The notes under the pieces are model-generated. The model did no database searches. It had not been told where the DNA came from and worked only from the letters and a program-made list of their open reading frames with translations. The position numbers and the translations under genes are program-made. This document shows, one piece after another, positions 1-14,288 of a stretch of DNA of 64,000 nucleotides. Origin of the DNA: Sapria himalayana (taxonomy: Eukaryota; Streptophyta; Magnoliopsida; Malpighiales; Rafflesiaceae); assembly GCA_029783825.1 (NCBI GenBank), contig JAREIK010000506.1, positions 636,502-700,501 of the forward strand. The letters are read 5' to 3'. Each line of letters opens with the position of its first letter. Position 1 is the first letter of the stretch.

Positions 1-1802
1 CATCATGATGCTTGAACTTGGTTGTGACCTTGAGTGTTAATGTGGTACTTGGTTGTTGTGATGTAAAATTAATATCACAACCATTTAAATTTCATGATAA
101 GAGAATTTAACTTCATTATAATATCGTGTGATTAGGAATGCATTGCATGATAAGAGAATTGTGCTATGGTTTCAGTTTCCGCCAATAATATATAATAAAA
201 CAATGAAAGACTCGGTATTCTATTATATTTGTTAAACGCCTTCAAAAACCTATTAATTTCATGATTATTCATTAAAACTTTCCAAAAATTCAAAGTTAAG
301 AAATTAATTTATGATTTCTTTATTTCATGCATACATAACATCATAATGAATCAAAATACATTTAAATATTTGGTAGTTTGAACATCGAACAAGCTATATG
401 TGGGAACCAAAATCAAGAGATTTTACTAAAGTTCAAAAAGAAGAGATTTGGAGAAATTAGATATTTCATAGTTAGAAGGTGCTCATGAGACCTCATTCAG
501 ATCTACTACAGTCTAAGAGGTAGGAATTCTTCCTACTTGAGTTATGTAGGACTTCTTCCGATCAACTACAGTTTAATTTCATTCTATAAGCTGAAATTTT
601 TAAATGAGTTATGTAGGGAGCATTTTCCTATTTCTCTAAGTATTTGTGTGTTATTTATTTTTGGAATGTCCAAGATTAAGGACAAAAATTGGGTAAAAAA
701 GATCTATAGGTGTTTTGGGGGACTTCTTGTCAAATCTTCTCTAGAACTAGAGTTTTTGTTTAGGCAGTAGTTTGGCCTTTAGATTTCCAACTTGGATGAT
801 TCTAATTGAAGATGCAATTTAAAAAATATACATTTGCAAATGTCTAAAAGATATTTAAAACCAATTCCCACTTATAGAGCCTTTATTTTGAGGTTTAAGT
901 TATAAGACTAGTTATATCCCTAGTACATAAGCAATTTTTTTTTGTTTGGGTTGTAAGTTGAGTTATATTGATCCAAATGAGTTGATACAAATGTTTAATT
1001 AATGAAGACAAGTAGAGTAATAATTAGTAAGAAGGTCGCATTGACTAAAAAATTTTACTTACAAGATCAATATTATAGGTAAATTTAGATGAGGGAGATA
1101 CCTCCTACTATTCAGGTAGAATTGGTTAAAATGTAAACTTCTATCTAACTTTCAAACATGATAATTATGTGACATAAATAATTCTATTTCCATGAGAGAA
1201 TTATGATCATATGAATTGACTTGTAATATATATTGAAATTAAATATTATTTAAAAATTATATGCATGTGAAGTAATAATTAAAGATACATGATAAAGTAT
1301 ATGGTACAAATGGGTAGCATTGTTTTCATTCATATGCGGCATGATATTGACTTGAAATAGTACATTATATTTTATATGCAAAAGGATATCACATTAAAAG
1401 GGTGTAAATGTATGATTATGAACAATCATCCTACTTGGTAATTGATGGGTGGGCTTAGTTGAGTTGGAGGATCTCTAATAGAGTAGTATAGTGCACAACA
1501 TGAGAAATTAGTGCATGAATAATAGCAACTAGGATTTGATTCTTTCTCATGTGAAAGACTAGAACTAGTTCAAGCATATCTAATGGGAAAAGTCCCAAAA
1601 GTATTGGAAAGAACATGAAGTCATGTGGTCAGACCCCAAAAATCTAGTTCCAACAAAACACATAAATTATGATTTTTAAAATGATCATTTGAAATGGTTA
1701 CATCAATAAAAGTTTTGATTTATAAACAAATAACTTTTATTTCAAAGTATTCATTTGATATGTTCAACAAAATTTTGTTGCACATTGGCATGTGTAATGC
1801 TT

Positions 1803-1824
1803 GGGGGGGGGGGGGGGGGGGGGG
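1803..1824 (+). repeat. homopolymer run of 22 G
   Basis: An uninterrupted run of 22 guanines lies in strongly AT-rich sequence. Such a run can form G-quadruplexes and is also a known place for length errors in sequencing and assembly. Confidence 0.95.
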
Positions 1825-2516
1825 CACTAAGCATTTGGTTCATGATACATATTTGAGTCTCATCTCATTTAATATCAAATAAAAGTATATTTTAAAAAGC
1901 ACATTTTAACTTGGAATGTGAGTGCAAAGAATGAACATGACAATTGCATGTGTACTTAGATAGGGAGTAGCACCTGGAAGAGTCTTTTATATTGGGCATG
2001 GCTCATGCTGTATAAGAAATATTTTAGGGGCTAGATAGACATCAATTGACATAGCTCATTAAAGGTGGAAATTGTAAAGAAAGATGAATTGTAGCTTTGA
2101 TGGATATTTTGTAAAACATATTGGAATAAATCTATTTTGATATAAATGATTCATATAAAAATGTTGTGATTGAAAATTTCAAAAACTTTTCTGATATAAC
2201 CTTATATATTTTGAGCGTCAATAAATGAGATAGAAGAATCATTTTTTACTCATATATGAACTAATATGGTTATTATGTTATATCAAGCTCTAGATGAATT
2301 ATGTGATTGAAGTATTGTATAGGTTAGATTTTGGATGGAGTTCCCCTTACAAAGGAAGACTATTTGATTTTTGTTAAATTATGAATCCTAATGTATGGGA
2401 TACAACATGGTGGTATCGAGTTACATGATATCCACAAGTTTTTTTATAGGTTAATTGTTTCTCAATGTATTTTCAGATTTTGGGGCATCACAATAGGTGA
2501 GAGACAATAATGGGGT

Positions 2517-2550
<34 letters not shown>

Positions 2551-2551
2551 A
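2517..2551 (+). repeat. (GA)n microsatellite
   Basis: A run of GA dinucleotides interrupted once by TA, followed by a purine-rich tail. Confidence 0.9.
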
Positions 2552-5175
2552 GAGGGGTGAGAGAAGTTTGCACAATTTTTTTTTAAAAAGAAAGTCTAAA
2601 GTGGGGACATAATTATCTCAAAATTTTCATTCTATTCCCACTAATTTGAAATAATTTTTTTTTTTATTTTAATTTTTTTATGATAAAATGAGCTAGCTAA
2701 TATGTAAGTCTAGAGGTGGTAAATGGATCTAACTGGTATGACTTGATGTATTGAATCACTAGAGTCAAAATTGGCTCATGTCTCCCTAGTAGATGGGTTG
2801 TGATTTGGTAAATCTTTAGCGTGTTTCATTGAATTTATTATCGTGTCAAAAATTATCATTTATGGCACAATCCGAAAATCTCTTAGGGTGATTGATTTCG
2901 TCTAATAGAGATGACAAGTATATTAGTCGTAAAATTAGTAAATAGCATGTATGTCTAGGTATTAATCACATGAAAATTATATGAGTAGTTTGATTGATCA
3001 ACAATGAACTAACTATTGCTCGAGTTATATAAACTTGGGTCTCGAGAAGATACTTAGACTTTATGGTTGACTTACTTTCATGTGTATCATGAGATTCATA
3101 TAATTTTAAAATAACATTTTGTTTGATTTTCAGACAAATAATAGATTTGCATAGATTTGCTGTTGTTTTCTTAGCATATAATATGATTGTCATCTTTGGA
3201 CTATCAATAGTAAGGATTATACCCTCATAGTTCTACATTTAGTATTTTACCATCAAAACTATACAAGTTCCTTTTATGTGTCATCTATATGTCTAAACTT
3301 TAAGCAATATGTTACTTACCCTTGACGACTACTTTGAGTCTGTATTTTTATTCTTCGACCTCTAAAGTCATAAAAGATATAGAGTGATGTGATAATAATT
3401 ATATTTTCACTTTTGGCATCATGAGAACCATTCTCTTATCAATTAACGCATATCTTTCTACTAATTATATATATATATATCATACAAGAGAAAGTGATTT
3501 GTAGAGATGTCACCATCTTATGAAATACCTCCATTTGCATGTGTCTCATGACTTAAATGTTACCATTCATTCATAGCCAACACATGACTTTCACATTATA
3601 GTGAAACCACTAGGTTATAAGTTTGACATAACCTTCATATTATCCAATGTCAATTCTTCTAGAATATGCATAATAAAATGGCTATAAATTTATTTGTACT
3701 TTTTTCATTGAGAGCATCATACTTGCATCAATTAAAATTACATACATTTAAGTTTTCATATATATGTTTATCTAATGAGATAATAGTAGAAGGGTTTTAA
3801 CTTTTTTCTGGTCAAATTCCATGAGAATGTTACATGACTTATCTATCATCACCTACCAAAACCAGCATGCATAAGTCTATATTAGGGTTCAACCTTAAAT
3901 TTTTGTTCTATACAACATTCACATCTATTAAAATTCAAAATAAAATATTGTCATAATTAAATATTACAAAAATTCAATCATTATACACATGTATAAACCA
4001 ACTTTAGATCCTTATTTAGCCTGATATTGAGAAAAAATTCTTTCAAAATATTTTTGTAGTTCATCTCATTGATTTGAGAGTTCTCAATGATAATTGGGTT
4101 GAGGATCTAATTCTCAAATCTTATTTTCAATCTAACCTTGCATTAGCCTTGAATTTGACACTAATTAGGGATTAGAATTCATACCTCTTAGGCCTTTGAT
4201 GTACTTAATTGAAATCCAAATCGGTCAACTCTTTTTTTTTTCAAAAAGCTTTAAGTCACCCTTGTTAATATCGGGGTCCAATTGAGTTATTGTTTAGATC
4301 TTCAAATTGAATGTCATGACTTTAGGTTAAGGAATTGACTTTGTTATTTATTTGAATCTATTCTAGAACACAAAATTGCTATGACAAGGGAATGTCATGA
4401 CTAAGATATTTTTTTTCTAGAATACATAGTCATGGTAGTAAGAATATTATGACTATGATAATTATTCTTTGTAACAAATAGTCATGAGAACAATAATATC
4501 ATGATTGACACGACTAAAAATTACTTGGTGTTATGTGATTTTGCCTCTTTAATGAATATATTATAGAGCAATAAAACATAATGACTTTAGGTCCTAGTGT
4601 GGTACTTAGTTACATTGACAAAAATAATTGCATGACCAAAATAGTATTTTAGAACTAATGGGTTGTGACTCAATGATAATATTGCAACCTTGTTTATAGA
4701 GGTATGCGGTCAAATGAGGCTGATGCAACTTGTCAATGGGCAAGTACTAGTGTAATCGAGTCATGATATTAGAAATGTCATTAATTTTTTATTATTATTA
4801 TGCTCTCGAATTTAGCTTTTCACTAAATTAATCAATTCTACTCAAATCACATTCGATTTACTATTATTCACCCAATTCAATAAAAATAACCATTTTGTGA
4901 AATCATATCATTATAAATCCATATATCATGCAAATACATCATGAAACCAATACAAAATAACTCAAAAATATTGGTACTTTGAGTGTCAAATAAACTCACA
5001 CTAAAAATATTATTCATCCTTCAGCAAAGAGTATATCTCTCTCTCTTGAGAATCTTCTAGAACAATAAGGATGAAGGAACAATAAAATTTCACAAATGAA
5101 AAATGATTACATAATGTATCAACATAGAGAAAATGGTAATAGTGTGATCGACCCTTGGAATCCAAATCATTTAGT

Positions 5176-5275
5176 GGGAATTATGCTCTAGAGGGATAAA
5201 ATGTGGAATTATGCTCTAGAGGGATAAAATGTGGAATTATGCTCTAGCGGGAATTATGCTCTAAGCATAAATGTG
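5176..5275 (+). repeat. short tandem repeat with ~28-bp unit
   Basis: The unit ggaattatgctctagaggg plus ataaaatgt occurs twice in full and is followed by shortened copies of its ggaattatgctcta core. There is no coding content. Confidence 0.8.
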
Positions 5276-5646
5276 GAAGGTCTCTCAGCATCTCCCTTAT
5301 TGTTCATTGCCCATTCAATAATTTTTATAATCATAACAAATTACATATTTTATCTTATCTCGATAGTGTTGACTAAATCCTCAAAAGACCCTCATTAAAA
5401 ATACATGTTCTTCTAGTTTTCATGGTACTTTTCTAAATATATTATCAATTATTTCTTTTTATATCCCACATTTTCATTTATATCTTCTATGTGACACTTA
5501 ATCATCTTTTGTCACTCAGTAGTAATGGATTCATATAGTTTCTCAAAATCATCCATGATTCCCATCATTGTAGCCTCAAATCTTTTCAATACATCTTCTA
5601 AGATCTTTATAACCTCTCAAAAGTCCCAATAAATATTTGGGTATTA

Positions 5647-5697
<51 letters not shown>

Positions 5698-7754
5698 TCA
5701 ACTTGGACATACTTTATTAACTAAATTAAAATTAATGAAGCACAACACAAATGCAATGACTTCTCTTATCCACCTCTTATTCAACATGTTTGGAGGTTAC
5801 TAGTCAAGAATCATTTTACCTAGGATATATAGTTGTTTAACTATTACTTTGATGGAATGAGATTTTAACTTTTATTAATAATTTTTTTTACAATGTATTT
5901 GACCATTTTTATTTTAAACATTTTTTATAATTTAATTTCTTTTAATGAAATAATTAAAGATCAATAAAGGAATAATATTTAAAAAATAAGATGTTATAAT
6001 TTTTTATCATCTATATTTTGTTTTCAAATTTTTGATGAGAACATCCAAAATATGTGTTGCACAGATTTTTATTTCTATTTATAATATGTCATCGACATAA
6101 AAGGAGAAGAATGCCCTACACGACTAGTGGTCATTGACTTGCTTACTTGTTAGATTTCGACCTACGGACATTGCAAAGACTCGGCCCAACGGGCGAACAT
6201 GTCGGGCTCCGGCTCTCAGATCGCATGAAGATTCTCAAACGGAATGAAAGCAGATCTTCATTCCGGCACTATTCGACGAGTGAAACGAGATAAGGCCAAT
6301 TGATTGAAAGAGCCATAGGAGCCCTGGGGCGAGAAGCCATATTTGATGTCTTTTAAACAATATTAAATCGCGATCATAACCATCGAAGACCAACGCTACT
6401 TCTATCTTCTTTTCTAGCAGCACGCCTGATTTTTCTCATCATTATCGAGTTTGTTTTGAGTAGAGTTTATAAGTTGTGATTTTTTTGTATATTATTTTTC
6501 TACATAGTATCATAGCTAAGGTTTGCACATTATTTATGCATCAACATTGTGACAGCACTAACAATTTGTAGTGAAACACTAAAAAAATAATGTATCGGTA
6601 TATTGATGACATCGAAGGTGTGTGTGTGGGGCGCGCGTGTGCCCCCCCACATGCGCCAAAGCAAATAATATCAGTGGCAGTGTGTTGACACAATAGTATA
6701 CCAATGCATGTGCAGTGTAACAGATACAATATGTAAGTGCAATGTATGTGCAAGGTGTGCGGTGTGTTTCAAGATATCAACCCACTATTGGTAGCAATCA
6801 AATGTCCAAAGCGTGTAAGAGCAATGCCAGAAAGTGTAGTGTTATGTGTGCAAGAAAAAGTATAGTATGTATGTTACAAAAAAATGTTGAAAAAAAAAAT
6901 ACAACTCTCTTAATAAAATTCATATATCAAACATTCTTATATGATAGATAAAAATAATTAAAACTTACAAGTTGAGTGTTTCAATCAAAAGTACATAACA
7001 AAAATAAAAAATACAAATAAATTACAATGCCTCTAGTCAAGCTCGTGGGTATAAGTCCACAACACCAGACATAGAAAAAAAATATATAATTATAATTCTT
7101 TAAAACTTTCATAAAGATATTTGCTAATTATCCTACTATATGAATGTATATTATAATAATTATCACATTATAAATCTTCTTTCTTAGGAATAAGCAGTCA
7201 ACCTTTATGTGCTTTATCTGTTTATAAAATACTAGATTAGAAATTATATCTTATTACCTAAAGATCAGAGTAAAAGATAATGAGAGAATACAATGCATAT
7301 CCAATCTCATCAAGTAGATGAAACATTTAAAGTATCTTACAAATAATTATCATTGTATCTTTAAATTCTCTTACATTAGATCTCAAAATAATTATTAATT
7401 TTTTATTTTTTTAGGATGTAACGTTACCTCCAAGAAAAATGAAAAATCTTATTGTAGACCTCTTCGTGCATGTGGTGTCCAAATCAATTTTGAATACTTG
7501 GCAGGCTGAAAGTGATAATGGTCTCTGAAATAGATTTTAGGTTTCATAAATTTGTTCATATATTTAACATGAGAAAAACTACGCCAAAATTAACATACAA
7601 AGAAAAATATAGGAAATATTCAATAATATTGATTGTATATATTACATTTGGTTTGATTATAATTAAATAATTAATTTTTTTATAATTCTTATATAAATAA
7701 TAAAGACAATTAAATCATATGTGACATGACCTATTTTTTGAGGCTCATTCGAGC
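5276..7754. other. no gene seen; includes an unusual mixed-composition island
   Basis: Mostly AT-rich. An island at about 6150-6430 has more balanced composition but matches no family I recognise, and the short frame on its minus strand has no motif. At about 7380-7560 the reverse strand weakly resembles copia RNase H coding sequence, but too decayed to call. Confidence 0.5.
5649..5695 (+). repeat. (TA)n microsatellite
   Basis: About 23 TA dinucleotides without interruption. Confidence 0.95.
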
Positions 7755-9190
7755 AAGAGGTATCAAATAAGTCAAACTACCCGGGAACAACACATGGCAC
7801 AACTAATTTTGTCATGTTAGACCCAGCACAACACTATCCATGATTGTGCCTGGTTTATGACAGTGCAAGCCCAAGGCATGACTTAAATGCCTAGCCCAAT
7901 GGCACGATCAGCCAACCCGATGACCCGTGATCAGTATAAAAAAATAAACCAGCTACGTAAGCTGGGTTCTACTTGCGTGGCCATTGGCCACCAAGCACGC
8001 TTGCACTGCACCGATAAAGCCCATTGTATTTTCTTACAACGGAGCGCAACAATAATAGCGAAAGGGGCAACATGTCCATGTCCAGCTGTCATGTATAAAA
8101 AAACCATTTTTAAAAAATATAAAAGCCATCAGATTTTTTTTCCTAATGACTACAAACTAGAAATCTGATGTCTCATATTTTGGCCAAAAAAAATTTAAAA
8201 ATAATATTTTTTTAATTATTTTCAATTCTCTATAAATATAGATTAAAAAATTTAGAATTTTCATTCTAAATTTTCTCTTCTATTATCAATTCTCAAGCTC
8301 TCTCTCCTCTTTGCTCTGAACACTCTCTTAATTCCAAAATTTAATATTTTTTTTTTACATTTAGTATATATTATTGTCATATTTTATTTATGGCTTAAGC
8401 TTATACATATAGGCTATGGCATATGTGGTACAATTTTCAAATTACATATGGGGTTAGAAGAGGCACAGTTTTTTATAATAAAATGGTTACGGTATAGTAT
8501 ACACTTATCATTTTAATTTTTTTGAGTGTTTATTTTAAATTAGGTTTAAAATTGTTTTTAATAAATATAAAATATTAAAAAAAACAAATAGTAAATATAA
8601 TGATAATGAGTTTAAAATTAATATACCAAAGGTCTGAAATCAAAACTAGGTTGTCTCCAATGATCTTAGCACAAAATCCATTTGTCACCTAAAAAAATAA
8701 AAAATTTAGTGAATTTCAGTAGTATGAACATACTTTAAAATAATAAAAATTAAAAAAAAATTAAAATTTAAAAAATTTAGTCCAACACAAAATATATATT
8801 ATCAAAAGATATATATATACATGTATGAGTTTATATGATACTAACCACCTTAAGATATATGTCACTCAAAACACTAAAAAACATAATATATTGATATTGA
8901 TACATTATATCCTAGACAAGCTCAAATGAATAGCAGCATTTTCAAGTTAAATCTCGTTCAAGTTCAGCTTTGTTGACTTCCTTCATATACTATAATAATT
9001 TTGAAAAAAAAAATGCAAGGCTAAACTAATTATAATCAAGGGTCTTCTGATAAAATTTTTAGAAGATCTTAGGATAGTCGACATTACGTAAACCTACTTT
9101 CAAATTGCTTATTATAAGATTTCTAGGTCTACAAATATAAATAATATAATAAAATATTATATGTTAGAAAAATAAGTAATAATTAATGAA
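7755..9190 (+). mobile_element. ancient hAT copy 1, 5' part
   Basis: The start aagaggtatcaaataagtc is a weathered form of the family terminus TAGAGGTGTCAA. Next come GC-rich subterminal DNA, a decayed inverted-repeat block near 8120-8175 and a CT-rich leader. Sequence at 8640-9185 can be aligned by eye to the young transposase from its N-terminus to the LEKQKIIKEF region, with many stops. The 3' half was not found beyond 9623, so the copy is probably truncated. Confidence 0.6.
8940..9190 (+). pseudogene. decayed hAT transposase fragment (copy 1)
   Basis: The DNA keeps the order of the young copies: the segment for GRDGMARLITLMGLPIRF, then the proline-arginine stretch before DILKIYKLEK. Stops and small indels are frequent. 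It aligns to the corresponding part of the copies at 36985 and 47387. Confidence 0.6.
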
Positions 9191-9623
9191 TAGGAGTGAC
9201 AAGTGGGTCGGGCGGCCTATGCATGGCCCAAAAAACACATCCTGACTAAGCCGTGTTTGGCCCGGCACGACACGGTCAATAACCATGCCTAGACCCGTGT
9301 CGTGTCGTGCAGGGCCAGAGGTGCCAGGTCTCATGCCGGGTCAGGCATGACCTAACTGACTGGCCCATAGGCATGGTCCAGTGGCACAGATACCTACCAT
9401 GCCCAGAAACTCAAACTAGGTTTCGGGAACAATTCAATCGCATCGTACCCAACCCACCTGGTTTTTTAAAAAATAATTATTATTTTATTCTTAAAAAAAG
9501 CTCACCCGCATGGTGCATGTGGTGAGTTTTTTTAATAAACCCACCATGTGGTAGTATGAGGGTGCCTGTATCCAAGCAAGGTCCTGGACTGTGCTGTGCT
9601 AGACGAGGCATGGCTAAACTCTA
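9191..9623 (+). mobile_element. short non-autonomous hAT-like element
   Basis: It starts with taggagtgacaagtgggtcg, resembling the family 5' terminus, and has GC-rich subterminal DNA rich in cgtg and ggc motifs. A plausible right end is ctcta at 9623. The flanks do not show a clear 8-bp duplication. The 72-residue open frame inside is not a gene. Confidence 0.4.
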
Positions 9624-10938
9624 GCATTATTTTTTTTCCGCTAATATTTTGTAGAAATAAATATTTCAAGAAAAAATTTCTTTGAAACTAAGCATGATTG
9701 ATTGTATATTACTTCCTCTATTATTAAGCATCTCACTAGTTGATTGAATATTGATTAATTATTTATTCTTTCTCGACTTAGTCTTAGTCATCCATCTTTG
9801 GCCAAGCTAAAATTTTTAGAACTTAGACTGTGAGACCCAATAGCTAAAAAATGTGTATTAAAACTTCTTATCATGCTCATTAAACATGTATAAGTAAAGA
9901 CTCGCATAAATTATTTTACTTTGTTGTATAGAAACCTAGTAGACCTGAGACTTGATATGACTTAAGTGGGTAAAAATTTTAACATAAAATACAAAAAACC
10001 AAATATCTCGTGACTGTACGTGCAGGCCAAGAATTACCCATTCATTCCATCGTGCACAATAGAAGTTGAAGCTCGTGAGGTGGAAGTTAAGGTTCGCATA
10101 CAATAAGGGAAGCAAGGGCGCGTCAATGGCAATAGTATGCATGTAGTGAAGATATAGGGCACACACAATGATTTTCAACAAACCCTAGCCGACAATGTTG
10201 CCGACCAACAACGACAACAAAAGAATAAATATTGAGTGCGTTATTTTTGTATTCTTTGGAGGAACCACATTTTTGTGGTCTGTATAAATTATGGTAGTTG
10301 AGATAGATAAACATAAGTAACAATCCAGCATACTCATTACAGACATATAAGTCACATCTAACAATATTATAAAAAAGTAATTTCAAAGATGACAAAAATA
10401 TTACACATCAATGAAAGAAAAAAAATACATAATGATTACTGATGCTGTCAAAGGATCCTAACAGAGTCTATCCACTTTGATACTTACTAGAGGAGTATAT
10501 GAAATTCTTTTCTAAAATAATAATAAATTATTTTCTTTTAAATATCATTAATTATTTCATTCATACTATTACTTTAGGCTCTTAGATTACCAATACAAAA
10601 AAAAAATATTCACTCACTAATAATTATATTTTATTTTCTATATTCTTTTTTTGTTATAATAGTATCATTATCATCAATAAAAAATAATTGAAAATTATTT
10701 GATATAATACTAATCATATTGAATCCTTATAATTTACTCGTGCTATATTTATTCATGATTATCTTATTAATTCACTATTTATTAGTTATCGTTACAGAGA
10801 ACTCAACATTGATTTTATCTTTATTTTTATAAATACTTGCTTGCATAATTAATAAACCCTAAAGAAAATACAATTGGAATTGAGCAAGATTGATTGTATA
10901 TTTTCTTTTCAGTAATAAGATCTTCCTCTAGATATAAA
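9624..10938. other. no gene seen
   Basis: AT-rich sequence. The short minus-strand frames at 9936-10395 lack any motif. A phrase around gattgattgtatatt recurs near 9690 and 10889, which could be remnants of repeat ends, but this is weak. Confidence 0.5.
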
Positions 10939-11924
10939 TAAAGGTATCTTAGGAGTCGGATTGTACTAATATAGCACGATGAGGTACGTTTCAATCCAAT
11001 TCAACCAAATCCAGCACAACATGGTCCAGAACCATAGTTGGACTATAGTTAAGTCAATTCATGACAAGTCTCATGTCGTGTCGGGCCTGTGCTACATGGG
11101 CTTTGTGTTGTGCTAAGTATAGCCCACGTGCATGGCATGCTGACATAGAGCATGGCATGACCAATTTTTTTTTTTAAAGTCATTTTTTAAAACATATAAT
11201 TTTATATTTTCTGCCCATTACCACATTTATTGTCACCCGGAGGACAACAACAAGACAATTGACATCGTTGTCATGTCAACTTTAATTAAAAAGAAACTTT
11301 TTAAATTTTTGAGCTGTTAGATTGCATTCCACAGCTCCATGGCAAATATCCAAAGGTTATAAGTAATCTAGCATAAAAAAAGTAACAAAAGTAAAAAATA
11401 TATAAAAATATATATCTTTTTAATAAAAAAAATTATAAAAAATTATAAAAAATTATTTTTTAATAATAAAATTCTATGAATAACATATTAATATATTTTA
11501 TTTTTAACAGTTAATCACTAGTCTCTTATCATCTCATTTCTTAACTCGTATTTTAATATTGTGTCCTGTCAATGCCCATTTTTTAATAAAATTTGTAATT
11601 TTAAGATGTCGAAACATTGTTGTTAGTTAGTGATTAGTTATTGTTTCTATGCATGAGAATATGAGGTTGAGCCTTCAAAGTGTTTACTGCACACGTAAAG
11701 TTAAGATACAAATTACGTTGAAATTAATTTATTTTATTTAATAATTTTTAGAATAATCAATGAATTAAAAAAACAAGTAAATACTTAAAAAATATTGTTC
11801 TTCTCTTACTTTTTGTCCAATCTCTCACATTACACAAATAATAAATAATAAATAATAAATAATAAATTGAATAAAAAAGAATTATACATAAACATAAACA
11901 ATAAAGACAACTCGAAAAAAAGTC

Positions 11925-13410
11925 TGAGATTAAAACTAAGTTTTATCTTATGATCTTTATCCATGTGTCTAAAAATTCTAAAAATTAATGAATTTTAGTA
12001 ATCTAGACGTATTTCAACATAATTAAAAATAAAAATATTATTGATGTCAAAAAATATTCATCATTATTACACACACACACACACACACAGACACACACAC
12101 AAGATTAATGATGACATTAACTACCTTAAGAAATATTTCAATTAATACACCAAAAAATATAATATATTAGATCCCGGAGAACCCCAACTTAGAAGATGAG
12201 TCAATGAAGTTGGATCAATTTTAGGTTAATTGATCTCATTCATTTACCATAATGACTTTAGAAAGAAAAGCATAACAAAATTAATTACTAGCATTAGACT
12301 TCTAATTAAATTTTCAAATAATCCTAGGATAAATATTATACAAACATACATTCAGCCTAGTTATTATATAATTCCTAGGTCTACTAGTATTATTAACATA
12401 AAATATTTTAAATTAAAAAAAATTAAAAATTAATAAACTTACGAAATATAATAGAATAGTCTCGATAATGTCTTACATCTAGACTAGACATGATGATATT
12501 TCATTTACAAGTCATATCACTCATTATATCAATGCTTAATAAAACCTAAATAAAAATTTAAAATTTTTTTAGATATTTCATCCTTATTATGGCCTCATTA
12601 TATATTAGTATCTAATGTGAATCTTTAAGAAATATAATATTCAATATAAAATTTTTAGTATTATACTCAATAAAATTTTAAATAACGATATCATAATTAT
12701 CATATTTATTTAATTATTAGAGATTGTCCATCTGCTAATATTTATCATATCAAGTATAGATTTCATGTAATTAAACAAATAGTATAAACAAAGATTAAAA
12801 ATTTTTTCTCATATTAAAAAATAAAAAAAAATCACTAAAATATCTTAGTATTTCTAACAGACAACAATAATTCTATACTCTATATTTGTTAGCGAGCCTA
12901 AAAAATATAATTCCAAATAAATATCAAACATAATTAGAATTGTATATATTTGATATTAGAATCATATATTAGCTATAAATACGTAATATACAACTATGTT
13001 AATAATAAAAATTGATAAATTTATTATCAATGATTCAAAGAAAGAAACATCAATATTATTTTTGAAATTCCTAAAATTTTTATATGATATAATAAATATA
13101 TATGTCTATGCATACTATCACAACATGCATTATACGTGAGTGTATATGCAACGTTAGTAGTTTTTTTAACAAATATAAATATGTATATTTGTGTAACCAA
13201 ATATTTATGTTGCCTGTATGAACTTAGAATTAAAGTAAAATAAGTAGAAAATATATTAAAATACATATTCACCTATATGAACCAAGCAGACAAATCAAAT
13301 GGTAGGAATCATGAACAACTAAATAACATATTTATGTAATATAACACTAAATATTGTAGTTTTAACAAAACTCCAAGGATGAAGATGAAAATTATATTCA
13401 AAAATAATAA
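11925..13410 (+). pseudogene. decayed hAT transposase (copy 2), 5' part
   Basis: The order of conserved segments matches the young transposase from the basic N-terminal region to just before the C-terminal domain, with stops throughout. It is continued by 17544-18000 after the inserted copy 3. Confidence 0.6.
12069..12101 (+). repeat. (AC)n microsatellite
   Basis: AC dinucleotides interrupted once by AG. Confidence 0.93.
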
Positions 13411-14288
13411 ATTAAGTGTCAAGTGAGTTGGGTAGCCCGACATAGCATTGTCCAGAATTGTGTCTTGACCTAAACCATGTCGGCCCAAGGCACAACTCAT
13501 GCCGTGCTGGGCTGGAGCAGATCGTGCCTTATGCCGAAAAAGGAATGACTCACATATCTAGCCTAATGGCACATTCCAATAGCATGGTGACTTGTGACCA
13601 GGCATGTGTCATGCCTCGTCTGGTCACTGCACAATAGGGCCAAGTTTTTTTTTTAAAAAAATAGCCAATTATAACATGTTCAACTTATGTAGCCTGCCTC
13701 TTGTGTTTTCATGCAATTGGCACCAACAGTGATAGACACGGCCTATCACTATCGTTGTCTTAAAAAACAAATTTATATTTTTAAAAACCATAGCCATCAG
13801 ATTTTTTTCAAATAGTTACATGCTAGAAATTCGACAGCTATTAGATTTTTTACCTAAATAAAATCTAAAATAGAATAAAAAATATATATGTTTTTCATTA
13901 TAAAAAATTTCTATAAATAGAGATTAATAAATTTAAAAATTTTATTCTCATTTCTTCTGAAAATTTTTATCCCCTCTTCTCAGGCTCTCTCCTCTTTAAG
14001 TCATATATTTTTTAATGATTTTTTATAATATTATATTTAATTTACATATATGATATACACGATATAGCTTTCAAATTACAATTTAAAATTTGAGTTGAAA
14101 TTAAAGGTGATGCAGTGCAAAAAAAATATATTACAACAAAAAGATTACAATAAATTTTTTTATATTTTTTTGTAAATTTCTAATAAGTTTAATGTATAAA
14201 AAAATATTTTAAAAAATAATAAATAGAATGATAATTAATTTGAAATGACATAAAAGTAGAAAATAACGAAAACCCTATAAATATATTC

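Larger units (their letters stand above)
1..5175. other. AT-rich intergenic or intronic DNA, no gene seen
   Basis: No coding similarity, RNA gene or recognisable transposon was found. Short open frames here have no family features. The stretch holds only simple repeats, listed separately. A weak resemblance to a primer-binding site (TGGTATCGAG near 2411) is not enough to call an LTR element. Confidence 0.6.

Noticed and set aside
2401..2425. Primer-binding site of another LTR element
   Set aside because: Only a short imperfect match (TGGTATCGAG) with no paired LTRs found around it.
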